Shown piece by piece: positions 7,186 to 16,044 of a DNA stretch of 64,000 nucleotides. The notes under the pieces were generated by a model. The model was not told the origin of the DNA. It worked only from the letters and a program-made list of their open reading frames with translations, and did not search any database. The stretch is from Humidesulfovibrio mexicanus (GTDB lineage Bacteria; Desulfobacterota; Desulfovibrionia; Desulfovibrionales; Desulfovibrionaceae), in assembly GCF_900188225.1 (NCBI RefSeq), contig NZ_FZOC01000001.1, positions 558,596-622,595 of the forward strand, written 5' to 3'. A program made the translations under genes and the position numbers. The stretch's first letter is position 1. Every line of letters starts with the position of its first letter.

Positions 7186-9858
7186 CTATCCTGCCGCACG
7201 GCCCGCCGTCTCCGGGTACATGTGCCGGTACCAGGGGAAGCTCCGCACGGCGGCGACGATCTCCGGCGCAATGGCGTATTCCGCTTTGAAGCGCTCGTAG
7301 TCCGGGTTCCCCTCGGCCACGTTGCGGCACACGGGCTGTATGGGAGGCTCGCCGCCCAGGGCGCGGTACACCTCGGCGTACACGCGGTTGAAGTCCTCCA
7401 GACGGATAACGGCCACCCTGGCCAGCTCGCCCTCTCCGATGACATACCCGGCCGGTTCTGGGCTTGGAAGAGACAACACGTCAACGCCGAAGACATCCCG
7501 TATCTCCCGGTCGAAATAGTTTCGAAACCGCAGGACAAAGCTGCAGGCGAATTGCTCGAAAAAATTGTCGAAGCTCTGCGCAGACAGACTGCCGGCAAAA
7601 TAGTCCCGCACCTTCTCCCCGTACTTATGGAAAAGTGCGGAGCGCAGCACGGCCAGAGGCTCACGCGTAAGCGTGATGATGACAGGCTTGGCGCTACTGT
7701 TGGCGCACGCCATGCGCGTTGCGACAATCTCCTGCAACTTGGACGGGGTTACTTGGACATGAAAGGTCGAAAGCCCGTGGGCATGTCTCACAAGACAGCC
7801 GGGAAAGGAACCCTTTGCCGTCCAGTAAGCGGTCTGCGAGCCGCACTTGTGCATGGAGATGACGCCAACAAAAGGGGCGGGCTTGGGCGGCTTGTGTCCA
7901 ATCTCCCCACGTGCCCGCGCCAGAGACCAGCCCGGCACGGCGGTTGGACCAGCCTTCAAGAAGGCCTCGGCCAGGGACTTGGCGTCCAGGCCATGGGCTT
8001 CCAAAGCCTCGGGCGGCGTACCGCAGGCGGGCCAGCCTTCCACCCCGAAAGTGCGCACGGTGACCCCCGCTCCCAGGCCCTTCTTGTGCAGCACGCGGGA
8101 AAGGCAATCCCCCAGGCCGCCCACGGGCGAGTGGTCCTCCAGCACGTGCAGAGTGGAGAAGCGACTGATCAAAGAGGCCAGCCAATAGGTTTCAGCGCAG
8201 TTCAGCCAGGGCATGTTCACCACCATGAGGCTGAAGCCCTTTTCTGCCAGGATTTCGGCAGCGCCCAGCGCCTCGTGCAGCATCACCGGCCCGTAGGAGA
8301 TGAGCACGGCATCGGTCCCCTGGCGCAGCACCGTGCCCCAGCCCGGACGAAGGGCATAATCCGGTGGCAACTCTATGCGCCGGGGCGAAGGGCCGATGAT
8401 GAGCCTGAGCATACTGCTCTTTGGATTCTTGTTCACGCACCAGGAAAGCGCCTGCTCCGTCTCTTCGGAGTTACAGGGCTGGAGCATGGTGATGCCCGGC
8501 GTGGCGCCCAGGAGCGAGATATCACGGAGGCTCTGGTGCGACTTGCCCGGCCCGGCGGGAATCAGCCCGGCGTAATGACACACATAGATGATCTTGGTCC
8601 GCTCCGAGGCGTTATTGTAGATCTGCTCATTGGGGCGCGAGGCCAGAAACGAGGCGAAGGTGTTGACCACCGGAACCATGCCCGCGCGGGCCAGGCCTCC
8701 GGCCATGGAAACCATGTCCATCTCGGCGATGCCGTTCTCCACGAAGCGCTCGGGAAAAGTCTGTTCAAAGAGCCGCACCCGGCAGTCGGCGGCCAGATCT
8801 CCGTCCAGCACCACTATCTTCTCGTTGGCGCGGGCAAGCTCCACAAGGGCCTTGCCATAAGCATCGGCCACGTATTCGCGCGTTACCCCGCTTGGGGCCT
8901 TGGGCCGGGGCGAAACCTCCTTTGGTGCCACGGGGGCGATGCCCAGCCCCTCAAGCCGGGCGTTCACCCTTGCCAGCAGTTCGCCCCAGGCGCGAGCAAA
9001 AGGTTCATCCGCAGGCGCGCCGGAGTGCCACGGGTACAGGGACTGGGCCTCCGGCATTGCGCTGGGGTGCTCCATGAAGCTCACCCCGCGGCCCTTGATG
9101 GTGTCGGCAATGAGTATCCGGGGGCCGGCGACCTCGCGCAGGCGGGTCAGAGCGGCGTCGAGCGCAGCCATGCTGTTGCCGTCGCAGCGCTCCACATGCC
9201 AGCCGAAGACGCGGAACTTGGCCTCAAGGTCGCCCAGGTCGGTTATCTGGCTTACAAACTTGTCGCTCTGCACCTTGTTGTGGTCCACTATGACCACAAG
9301 GTTGCCCGTCTTCTGCTGCGCAGTGGTTTGCAGGGATTCGTATATCTGCCCCTCCTGCAACTCGCCATCGCCTAGAAGCACGTAAACCGTGCCGCCGTGA
9401 CCCTGCAGGGTTTTGCCCACGGCCATGCCGCGCCCCTTGCCAATGCCCATGCCCAGGGAGCCTGTGTTGGCCTCCACTCCTGGAATCTTCACGTCCGGGT
9501 GGCCGTCGAGCCCGCCCAGGCGGCGCAGAAGCAGCAATTTCTCCTCCTTGATGACGCCCATGGCGTACAGGAGGGCGTACAGACCCGGCGCATCGTGCCC
9601 CTTGGACGAAAAGTAGACATCGCGATGGGGGCTGCCCACGCCCACCTCAAGGGTGTTCATCACCTCCGTGTACAGCCAGACCACGATGTCCATGGCCGAC
9701 AGGCTGGAACCAAGATGGCCGGACCCGGCGATCTTGACTGCGGCCAAGGTGTTCAGGCGGCACAGATCGGCGGTAAGTTCGGCGCGGGTGTGGCGGTCGG
9801 AGACGGAGGCGCGCACACGGGCGATGTCCTCGCGGGTTATGATGCACGGCGTGGGCAT
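7186..9858 (-). CDS. Transketolase fused to a putative sulfotransferase-like domain
   Basis: An 890-residue fusion. Residues 1 to about 645 form a complete transketolase: thiamine-diphosphate motif GDGELQEGQIYES, with VVIVDHNKVQ after it, then a pyrimidine-binding domain (VENGIAEMDMVSMAGGLA) and the C-terminal transketolase domain (GTDAVLISYG). From about residue 660 a second domain starts with FVGVISMHKCGSQTAYW and ends near the C-terminus with SFPWYRHMYPE; this resembles the putative capsular-polysaccharide/sulfotransferase-like family whose members begin with a similar phosphate-binding strand. The first part would transfer two-carbon units to build an unusual sugar; the second may modify it. 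ATG 9858 is favoured over an upstream ATG at 9972 because MPTPCIITREDIARVR is the family-like start. The fusion is uninterrupted, with no stop or frameshift. Confidence 0.85.
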   Translation of the reverse strand: MPTPCIITREDIARVRASVSDRHTRAELTADLCRLNTLAAVKIAGSGHLGSSLSAMDIVVWLYTEVMNTLEVGVGSPHRDVYFSSKGHDAPGLYALLYAMGVIKEEKLLLLRRLGGLDGHPDVKIPGVEANTGSLGMGIGKGRGMAVGKTLQGHGGTVYVLLGDGELQEGQIYESLQTTAQQKTGNLVVIVDHNKVQSDKFVSQITDLGDLEAKFRVFGWHVERCDGNSMAALDAALTRLREVAGPRILIADTIKGRGVSFMEHPSAMPEAQSLYPWHSGAPADEPFARAWGELLARVNARLEGLGIAPVAPKEVSPRPKAPSGVTREYVADAYGKALVELARANEKIVVLDGDLAADCRVRLFEQTFPERFVENGIAEMDMVSMAGGLARAGMVPVVNTFASFLASRPNEQIYNNASERTKIIYVCHYAGLIPAGPGKSHQSLRDISLLGATPGITMLQPCNSEETEQALSWCVNKNPKSSMLRLIIGPSPRRIELPPDYALRPGWGTVLRQGTDAVLISYGPVMLHEALGAAEILAEKGFSLMVVNMPWLNCAETYWLASLISRFSTLHVLEDHSPVGGLGDCLSRVLHKKGLGAGVTVRTFGVEGWPACGTPPEALEAHGLDAKSLAEAFLKAGPTAVPGWSLARARGEIGHKPPKPAPFVGVISMHKCGSQTAYWTAKGSFPGCLVRHAHGLSTFHVQVTPSKLQEIVATRMACANSSAKPVIITLTREPLAVLRSALFHKYGEKVRDYFAGSLSAQSFDNFFEQFACSFVLRFRNYFDREIRDVFGVDVLSLPSPEPAGYVIGEGELARVAVIRLEDFNRVYAEVYRALGGEPPIQPVCRNVAEGNPDYERFKAEYAIAPEIVAAVRSFPWYRHMYPETAGRAAG

Positions 9859-9899
9859 AAGAGATTCCTTCGAGCTTGAGCGTTGTTTGGATCCGAGGG

Positions 9900-10640
9900 C
9901 TATGCCGAGGCAGACGGCATGTGCGGCAATGAGACCTGCCCCTCTGCCAAAAGCCGCTCCGCCCGTTCCCAATCCTCGGGCCTGTTGATGTCGAAGCCTT
10001 CATACCCTTGGGTCAAGAAAGGCACAACCGCCTCCCCGGCGATGGTTCCCCCCTCAAGGGGGACACGGCTCCAGGCCATCTCCAGACTGGCGTTCTGCAC
10101 GTAGACCATGGGCAGCGCCTGATACTGGCAGCTGTGCCAGGGCCGGTCGCTCTCGCCCAGGGGCAGGAGCGGAAGCATTCTGCGGCCACGCAGCACCCAC
10201 ATCTTCCCTGGATGCTGCGCGCAAGGCTCTATGGCCCGCAGGGAATCCGCGCCCTCTTCGGCCACGAACTGCTCCCAGGCCCGTCGGATGGTTTGCGGCG
10301 TGCGAAAGGGGCTGGTGGGCCTGAGGATGCTAAAGCAGTCCGGGCACGCGCCCTGTTCGCCCAGGCGAGAGAGCGTGAAGCGCACCCACTCGATGTCCGG
10401 AGAGAGGTCTCCAGCGAATTCCACCGGACGCATGAAGGGCACGCTGGCCCCGTACCTCTGTCCCACCTCGGCGTATTCTGCGCTGTCCGTGGAGAGGACG
10501 ACATCCGAGAATACACCGCTGGCCCGTGCGGCGAGGATGGAGTAGGCCAGCAAAGGGTGGCCGCCGAGCAGACGGATGTTCTTGCCTGGCACCCGCTTGG
10601 ACCCACCCCGCGCGGGGATGAGGGCCACCACGCCGGGCAT
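9900..10640 (-). CDS. CMP-sugar synthetase (NeuA/acylneuraminate cytidylyltransferase family)
   Basis: A 246-residue cytidylyltransferase. The N-terminal nucleotide-binding motif ARGGSKRVPGKNI is intact, followed by the DVVLSTDSAEYAE segment and by ILRPTSPFR, all typical of NeuA, PseF and related enzymes; the C-terminus has GFDINRPEDWERAE, also family-typical. It activates a 2-keto sugar acid with CTP to give the CMP-sugar, the partner step to the NeuB-like synthase at 14998. The upstream ATG at 10679 lies inside the aldehyde dehydrogenase gene; the ATG at 10640, two bases after that gene's stop codon, gives the usual start MPGVVALIPARGG and is preferred, although its ribosome-binding site is weak. 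The true sugar (sialic, legionaminic, Kdo-like or other) cannot be read from the sequence. Confidence 0.85.
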   Translation of the reverse strand: MPGVVALIPARGGSKRVPGKNIRLLGGHPLLAYSILAARASGVFSDVVLSTDSAEYAEVGQRYGASVPFMRPVEFAGDLSPDIEWVRFTLSRLGEQGACPDCFSILRPTSPFRTPQTIRRAWEQFVAEEGADSLRAIEPCAQHPGKMWVLRGRRMLPLLPLGESDRPWHSCQYQALPMVYVQNASLEMAWSRVPLEGGTIAGEAVVPFLTQGYEGFDINRPEDWERAERLLAEGQVSLPHMPSASA

Positions 10641-10644
10641 GCCC

Positions 10645-12108
10645 TCAGACCTGTGTCGGGTCTGCGTGGATAAAGACATTTTTCAACTCGGAATAGATGT
10701 TAATGGCCTCGGTGCCGGGCTCGCGCGTTCCGTTTCCAGAATCCTTGAATCCGCCGAAAGGCATGTGTGGCTCGCTGCCGTAGGTGGCTCCGTTGATGGA
10801 CACCACCCCGGCCTGCATGGCGTGCATGAAGCGTATAGCGCGGTTCATGTCGCGGGTATGGATGCAGGCCGTGAGCCCGTATGGCGAATCATTGGCCAGG
10901 GCCAGGGCCGCCTCAAAACCGGGGGCCCGGTACAGACAGGCAATGGGTCCGAAGAGCTCCTTGCGCGAAATGGTCCACTGCGGGTCCACGTCTTCCAGGA
11001 TGGTGGGCGCCACGTAGAAGCCTTGGGCGTGGGCAGGGCCCGTCATCCTGTGCCCACCTTCGAGCACGACCGCTCCCATCAGGCGCGCCTCGTCCACGGT
11101 GGCAAGCATGGAGTGCAACTGCCGCTCGTTGATCACCGGGCCAAGATCGTCGTTATCGGCAGTACCGACCTTGAGGTCACGCGTGCGCTCCACAAAACGA
11201 GACCGGAACTCCTCGTAGACGGAATCGAAGACGATGAAGCGGCTGGCCGAGGCGCAACGCTGTCCGGCGTTGCTGAAGGCAGAGAGCACAGCGAAGCTAA
11301 CGGCCCGCTCCAGGTCCGCATCGTCGCAGACCACAAAGGGGTTCTTGCCGCCGAGTTCAAGGGAGACCTTGGCCAACCTCCCGGCGCAGACCTCCGAGAT
11401 GCTCCGGCCCACTGCCGTGGAGCCCGTGAAGCTGACCACTCCCACGCGGGCGTCCGCAACCAGGGGGGCTCCGGCCTCAAGCCCGGTCCCCTGCACGATG
11501 CTCAACACCCCTGCTGGTAGCCCGGTCTGGTGGGCGATGTGCCCGAAGAGCCATGCCGTGCCGGGAGTGTCCTCCGCGGCTTTGAGCACAGCGGCGTTGC
11601 CGCAGACCAAGGCCGGAAAAACCTTCCAGGCCACGTTGGCGATGGGCGTATTCGCGGCGATGATGAGCCCGGCCACGCCCACGGGCTGGCGGAGCATGAG
11701 GGTGGTGCGGCCGTCCACCGCGCTGGTGCAGGTCTTGCCGTACAGCCGCTGGCCCTCGCTGGCGTAGAACAGGCCAAGGGCGGCGGCGCCGTCAACCTCG
11801 CCCAGCGCCTCCTTGCGGGACTTGCCCGTCTCAAGCGCCACCATCTCCGCAAGCTCGTCACGGCGGGAACGCATTCCCAGCACGACTTCATGAAGAATCA
11901 TGCCGCGCCGCACGGCGGGCAACGCCCCCCAGGCGGGCTGTGCGGCCTCGGCGGCGCAAAGCGCAGCGTCAACGTCCTGCGCAGTGGAGGCGGCACAACG
12001 GGACAGCACCCGCCCATCGGTCGGACTGATCTTGTCGAAAAGCTTGCCCAGAATGGCGGGCTGTTCCACCCCACCGATCCAGTTCGGCACCATATGTGGA
12101 ATGCTCAT
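10645..12108 (-). CDS. NAD(P)-dependent aldehyde dehydrogenase
   Basis: A 487-residue member of the aldehyde dehydrogenase superfamily with full length and key residues: the FTGSTAVGRSI cofactor loop, the catalytic glutamate in LELGGKNPFVV, the catalytic cysteine in NAGQRCASAS, and the C-terminal FGGFKDSGNG. It oxidises an aldehyde to an acid; in this locus it is likely to act on a sugar or small aldehyde used in making the CMP-activated glycan precursor, but that is inference from position. ATG 12108 follows AAGGACCGCTC, and the upstream extension is arginine-rich without family character. The gene sits between galE (124 bases upstream) and the cytidylyltransferase, which starts two bases after its stop codon. 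Confidence 0.9.
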   Translation of the reverse strand: MSIPHMVPNWIGGVEQPAILGKLFDKISPTDGRVLSRCAASTAQDVDAALCAAEAAQPAWGALPAVRRGMILHEVVLGMRSRRDELAEMVALETGKSRKEALGEVDGAAALGLFYASEGQRLYGKTCTSAVDGRTTLMLRQPVGVAGLIIAANTPIANVAWKVFPALVCGNAAVLKAAEDTPGTAWLFGHIAHQTGLPAGVLSIVQGTGLEAGAPLVADARVGVVSFTGSTAVGRSISEVCAGRLAKVSLELGGKNPFVVCDDADLERAVSFAVLSAFSNAGQRCASASRFIVFDSVYEEFRSRFVERTRDLKVGTADNDDLGPVINERQLHSMLATVDEARLMGAVVLEGGHRMTGPAHAQGFYVAPTILEDVDPQWTISRKELFGPIACLYRAPGFEAALALANDSPYGLTACIHTRDMNRAIRFMHAMQAGVVSINGATYGSEPHMPFGGFKDSGNGTREPGTEAINIYSELKNVFIHADPTQV

Positions 12109-12232
12109 GAGCGGTCCTTGCTTGTGGTTCCTCGCCCCGTGGTCGGCCAGACGGCCTTGCTTCGTAATGGGGCACAAAGTCTGCCAAAAACTCGCTGCCC
12201 AGGCAACCCGAAAGCCCCGAGACCCAAAGCGC

Positions 12233-13228
12233 CTAGTCTGCCGCCTGCCGCAACCTGCGCCGCTCCCACTCCAGGGTGTCGCGCACGATGTCCTCGATTG
12301 CATCGCGCCGGGGCTTCCAGCCTGTGGCCTTCACCAGCTTGGAGCAGTCGGCCACCAGGCTCGGCGGGTCGCCCGGCCTGCGGTCCACATGCTCGACGGG
12401 AAAATCAACGCCGCTCACCTTGCGCACGGTTTCCACAATCTGGCGGACACTGAACCCCCGCCCGTACCCGCAATTGAACACCCCACCCCGGCCGCCTTGC
12501 TCCAGGTGGCGCAGCATGGCCACATGCACGTCGGCCAAATCGGAAACATGCACATAGTCACGCGTACAGGTGCCATCAGGCGTGGGATAGTCCGTTCCAA
12601 AAACCTGTAAGACGGGACGGACCCTCAGCGCAGTCAGGCAGGCCACCTTGATGAGATGCGTCGCGTCTGGCGTGACATTGCCGAGGCGACCTTCGGGATC
12701 GGCACCGGCGACGTTGAAGTAGCGGAGGCTTACTGGAACAAATCCCGGATGCGCGAGCGCCGCATCATGGAGGATCCGTTCGCACATGAGCTTGCTGCTG
12801 CCATAAGGGGTGATGGGCTCCACAGGGCTCGCCTCGTCCACAGTGCAGCCTTGGGCCGTCCCGTAGACCGCAGCGCTGGAAGAAAACACGAAGTGCGGCA
12901 CGCGCGCCTCCACCACGGCGAGCGCCAACGAGGCCGTTGTGGACACGTTATTGCAGTAATACTTCAGAGGGGCGGCAACGGATTCGGGAGCCACAATGCT
13001 TGCAGCGAAATGGATTACCGCGTCCGGGGCCTCCCTGTGCAGCAGTTCGCGCACAAGGCCTGAATCCGACAGGTCGCCGTGCACAAGACGCGCCGGGGGC
13101 AGCACCATCTCCTTGCGACCGGTGGAGAGATTGTCCAGAACGAGCACATCGTAACCGCCTTGCACAAGGGCAAGGCAAGTATGCGATCCAATGTACCCAG
13201 CGCCGCCGGTGACCAGAATCTTCGGCAT
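12233..13228 (-). CDS. galE: UDP-glucose 4-epimerase
   Basis: A 331-residue extended SDR. The NAD-binding glycine motif GGAGYIGSHT begins at residue 8, followed by DNLSTGRK, and the catalytic pair lies in TPYGSSKLMCERIL. Further GalE signatures are the FSSSAAVYG segment, SLRYFNVAGAD, GTCTRDYVHVSDLA and the C-terminal GWKPRRD. It interconverts UDP-glucose and UDP-galactose (or the N-acetyl forms) and so feeds activated galactose-type sugars to the glycosyltransferases of this locus. Its ATG lies 10 bases after the upstream methyltransferase stop, so both are probably in one transcript. Confidence 0.95.
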   Translation of the reverse strand: MPKILVTGGAGYIGSHTCLALVQGGYDVLVLDNLSTGRKEMVLPPARLVHGDLSDSGLVRELLHREAPDAVIHFAASIVAPESVAAPLKYYCNNVSTTASLALAVVEARVPHFVFSSSAAVYGTAQGCTVDEASPVEPITPYGSSKLMCERILHDAALAHPGFVPVSLRYFNVAGADPEGRLGNVTPDATHLIKVACLTALRVRPVLQVFGTDYPTPDGTCTRDYVHVSDLADVHVAMLRHLEQGGRGGVFNCGYGRGFSVRQIVETVRKVSGVDFPVEHVDRRPGDPPSLVADCSKLVKATGWKPRRDAIEDIVRDTLEWERRRLRQAAD

Positions 13229-13238
13229 GTCTCTCCCG

Positions 13239-14066
13239 TCATTTCACTGCTGAGGAGAACGGCCGAGAATCGCCCTTGGTCCCCACCAGCCAGATGCCCT
13301 GCTTCTTCTTCAAGGTATGGTAGTAGGTATCGAGCACGCTGACTCCGCCATTGTCCAGGCGGTGCTTCAACCAGTCGTACCCAATGTAAACGCCGCTCCA
13401 GGTGGTATAGGCCCTGCGCTGGTAGGGCTTATCCTTGCCCGGCTCAAAGTGCAGACTGTATTCCTCGAAGTTTTCCGTGCGGTGCGGATTGTCGAAGCCC
13501 GTGCGCTCGAAGTCCTGGCAGTTGACGTTGAGCATGAGCAGACCGCCGGGCTTGAGCACCCGCAGCATTTCGTCCACAGCGCAGGCGTAAATGGAAAGCC
13601 GGTGGATGTGCTTGAGCACAGCGAAGGAAAACACCACATCGGCGCAGGCGTCGTCCAAATCGCAGCGGTTATTCTCGTCCAGCAGGTGCAGAGAGCGCAC
13701 TCCGGGGACGAGGTCGCGGCAATGCCTGAGCATGGTTGGCGAAATATCGATGCCGGAGCATGGGTGTCCGGCCTCCAGCACGGCCTTCAGGATACGCCCC
13801 ATGCCGCAGCCGTATTCCACCATGTAAGGTGTGTCTGCTCCGGTCCGCACCAGGGGAATACGCGGAGCGATGTGTTTGGCAAAGACTCGCTGCCCTTTGG
13901 CAAAAAAGCTCTCCAGCATCTCGGGACTGAAATTCTCCGCATCCGCCTCAATGAGATCGGGCGTGGTCATGACAGCATACAGCGGATTCTCACGAGCCTT
14001 TTCTTCCCAGTCGTTGCTGGTCCAGTGCTCAGGCACCACCTGCCCAGGCTTGATCTTCAGGGCCAT
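13239..14066 (-). CDS. Class I SAM-dependent methyltransferase
   Basis: A 275-residue cytoplasmic methyltransferase. Motif I is VEYGCGMGRILKAV near residue 92-105, followed by the acidic GIDISPTMLRHCRD (ribose-binding), the DACADVVFSFAVLKHIH segment and the post-motif VLKPGGLLMLNVNCQ. Proteins of this type in polysaccharide loci usually methylate sugar hydroxyls or act on a chain terminus, but family membership alone does not fix the substrate. A clear ribosome-binding site (GAGGAG in GAGCGAGGAGAGCC) precedes the ATG at 14066. It lies between the SDR gene (121 bases upstream) and galE. Confidence 0.85.
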   Translation of the reverse strand: MALKIKPGQVVPEHWTSNDWEEKARENPLYAVMTTPDLIEADAENFSPEMLESFFAKGQRVFAKHIAPRIPLVRTGADTPYMVEYGCGMGRILKAVLEAGHPCSGIDISPTMLRHCRDLVPGVRSLHLLDENNRCDLDDACADVVFSFAVLKHIHRLSIYACAVDEMLRVLKPGGLLMLNVNCQDFERTGFDNPHRTENFEEYSLHFEPGKDKPYQRRAYTTWSGVYIGYDWLKHRLDNGGVSVLDTYYHTLKKKQGIWLVGTKGDSRPFSSAVK

Positions 14067-14187
14067 AGGCTCTCCTCGCTCTTTTCATTCGCTGCGTTCC
14101 ATTGGCCGGAACGCTCATCATGAATAAAACAAGCCGCGCAGCGCACAGCTGTTGGTGGCGGTGGCATCGCGTCTTGGCATCGGCAGT

Positions 14188-14991
14188 CTACCAGGCCGTC
14201 CAGCCCCCGTCGATAATCATCGTCGCCCCCGTCATGTAGGACGATGCATCGGACATAAGGAACACCGCCGCACCGTTGTACTCATCCTCGCGAGCCATTC
14301 GCCGCATGGGCACGCGCTTGGCATACTCTACCAAGAACCGTTCGTCCTGGTTGTTGAACACGCCCCCGAAGCACAGCGTGTTCACGCGCACCCCGGCCTC
14401 GCCCCAATACGTTGCGAGATAGCGCGTCATGTTCAACAAGGCGGACTTGGAGACGCTATACGCCACAGGCTTGAAGAACTCCTCGCCCGCATCGCGGCGG
14501 AATTGGTAGAGATCCTGGTTGGGAGACACCAGTCCATATGTGGAGCCGATATTCACCACGGATCCGCGCCCGGCTTTGGCCATGGCCCCGCCAAACACCT
14601 GGCAGGCAAGAAACACGCCCGTCACGTTGACCTCCATCACCCTACGGAAGGAGGCATTCGGATAGGATTCGAAAGGGCCGTTCTCCTCTGCCGGAGAGCC
14701 CGGCGGAGAATCAAGGGCCGCGTTGTTGATCAGGCCAAAGGGGGCCTCCCAACGCGAGGCGATGCAGGTAAGGGCGGCTTCAAGGCTGCACCGGTCGGTG
14801 ACGTCCGCGTGCACGTAACAGATGGACTCGCTCTCAGCGAACCAGTCGGGCGGAACCACAGGCAGGTCCACAACGGCGACCCTCGCTCCATGGGCGACCA
14901 GAGACGCCATGAACTGGCGTCCGAGTTGTCCCAGACCGCCGGTGATGACAACAACACGGTCACAAAGATCGAACAAGGAAGATTGGAACAT
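14188..14991 (-). CDS. Short-chain dehydrogenase/reductase
   Basis: A 267-residue classical SDR with Rossmann motif VITGGLGQLGRQF near residues 15-27, NNAALDSPPG in place of the NNAG motif, and the catalytic tyrosine and lysine in YSVSKSALLNM. The C-terminal EYNGAAVFLMSDASSYMTGATMIIDGG is typical of the family. Homologous enzymes sit beside NeuB and NeuA homologues in nonulosonic-acid and flagellin-glycan loci, where they reduce or oxidise a sugar intermediate. Here the gene is six bases downstream of the NeuB-like gene, a very tight operon arrangement, which supports action on the same pathway. The actual substrate is not known. Confidence 0.87.
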   Translation of the reverse strand: MFQSSLFDLCDRVVVITGGLGQLGRQFMASLVAHGARVAVVDLPVVPPDWFAESESICYVHADVTDRCSLEAALTCIASRWEAPFGLINNAALDSPPGSPAEENGPFESYPNASFRRVMEVNVTGVFLACQVFGGAMAKAGRGSVVNIGSTYGLVSPNQDLYQFRRDAGEEFFKPVAYSVSKSALLNMTRYLATYWGEAGVRVNTLCFGGVFNNQDERFLVEYAKRVPMRRMAREDEYNGAAVFLMSDASSYMTGATMIIDGGWTAW

Positions 14992-14997
14992 GGACAG

Positions 14998-16044
14998 CTA
15001 CTTCAACATCTCAAGAGTCAACGCCTCGTCTTCGACCAAGACATGCGTCAGCGTTTTGCCAAGCACAGAGTCGAGCATGTATGGCATCAGGCCGTCTCCA
15101 GGACACTTGAGGGCAAGGTCGGCCTCAGTGAGGACTGTCCCCACCGACAGATTTCGAGCGGCCACGATCTTCTTGCGCATCTTGAGCAGAGGCTTCTCCT
15201 CCATCGGCAAGCAATGCTTGTCTGCGCTGCCCAGCGCTTGCTCCGCACGCTTCAAATCGCGCACAAGTTTGCGCATCCCGGTCGGCTCGATGGAAAAGGC
15301 ATGGTCCGTGCCGCGCATGGCACGGTTGAGTGTGAAGTGCTTTTCAAAAACGCGTGCACCCAGCGCGAAAGCAACCATCGCCAAAGAAATGCCATTCTGG
15401 TGATCTGATAGGCCGATAACAATGTCCGGGAAGCGTTTCAGATACGTCTCAATCACACGCAGGTTCATATCCTGCGCCTCGCATGGGTAGGCCGCAGTAC
15501 ACTGAAGTATGCAGAAATTGGCATTAAGAGGCATTATTGTGTCGTAGGCCCGCACAACATCATCTAGTGAACAGCCGCCAGTGGAGACCACCATGGGCTT
15601 GCCCATCCTGGCCACATGGCGCAATAGTGGCGTGTTCACCAAATCACAGGAGGCAATTTTGATGACCGAGGTCCCCACCATGCCGAGAAAATCCGCACTG
15701 GGTACATCGAATGCGGTACAGGCGAAATCCAAACCAAGTTCCGCCGCGTAAGGGACAAGGACATTAAACTCTGACTCGCCAAACTCAAGAGCCTCACGAT
15801 GCTCACCATATGTTGCACCGTATGCATTCTCACTATTATAAGGTGCATTATATAGTGATTTACAAAACAAAGTTTGATTGTCGCGCTTCTGCAGCTTAAC
15901 AGCGTCAACGCCGCAATCTTTCGCGCACAGGAACATATCTCGCGCAGTATCGAGATTGCCTTGGTGATTGTGACCAATTTCGGCGATAACATAGGCGGTA
16001 CTCTCATCGGCCACAACTGAATCGTTTACAACGAATTTGCGCAT
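14998..16044 (-). CDS. NeuB-family ulosonic acid synthase (sialic/legionaminic-acid-synthase-like) with SAF domain
   Basis: A 348-residue enzyme of the NeuB/SpsE family, which condenses phosphoenolpyruvate with an amino or other aldose to form a 2-keto-3-deoxy sugar acid. Visible signatures are VIAEIGHNHQGN near the N-terminus, AVKLQKRDNQTLF, the CTAAYPC segment, GLSDHQNGISLA and FEKHFTLNR, followed by a C-terminal SAF (antifreeze-like) domain from about residue 285 (VAARNLSVGTVLTEADL). It would make the precursor that the cytidylyltransferase at 9900 activates. It is the first gene of the leftward locus. The first 130 codons have lower GC than the neighbours. AAGAGGG lies about nine bases before the ATG. 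Confidence 0.9.
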   Translation of the reverse strand: MRKFVVNDSVVADESTAYVIAEIGHNHQGNLDTARDMFLCAKDCGVDAVKLQKRDNQTLFCKSLYNAPYNSENAYGATYGEHREALEFGESEFNVLVPYAAELGLDFACTAFDVPSADFLGMVGTSVIKIASCDLVNTPLLRHVARMGKPMVVSTGGCSLDDVVRAYDTIMPLNANFCILQCTAAYPCEAQDMNLRVIETYLKRFPDIVIGLSDHQNGISLAMVAFALGARVFEKHFTLNRAMRGTDHAFSIEPTGMRKLVRDLKRAEQALGSADKHCLPMEEKPLLKMRKKIVAARNLSVGTVLTEADLALKCPGDGLMPYMLDSVLGKTLTHVLVEDEALTLEMLK

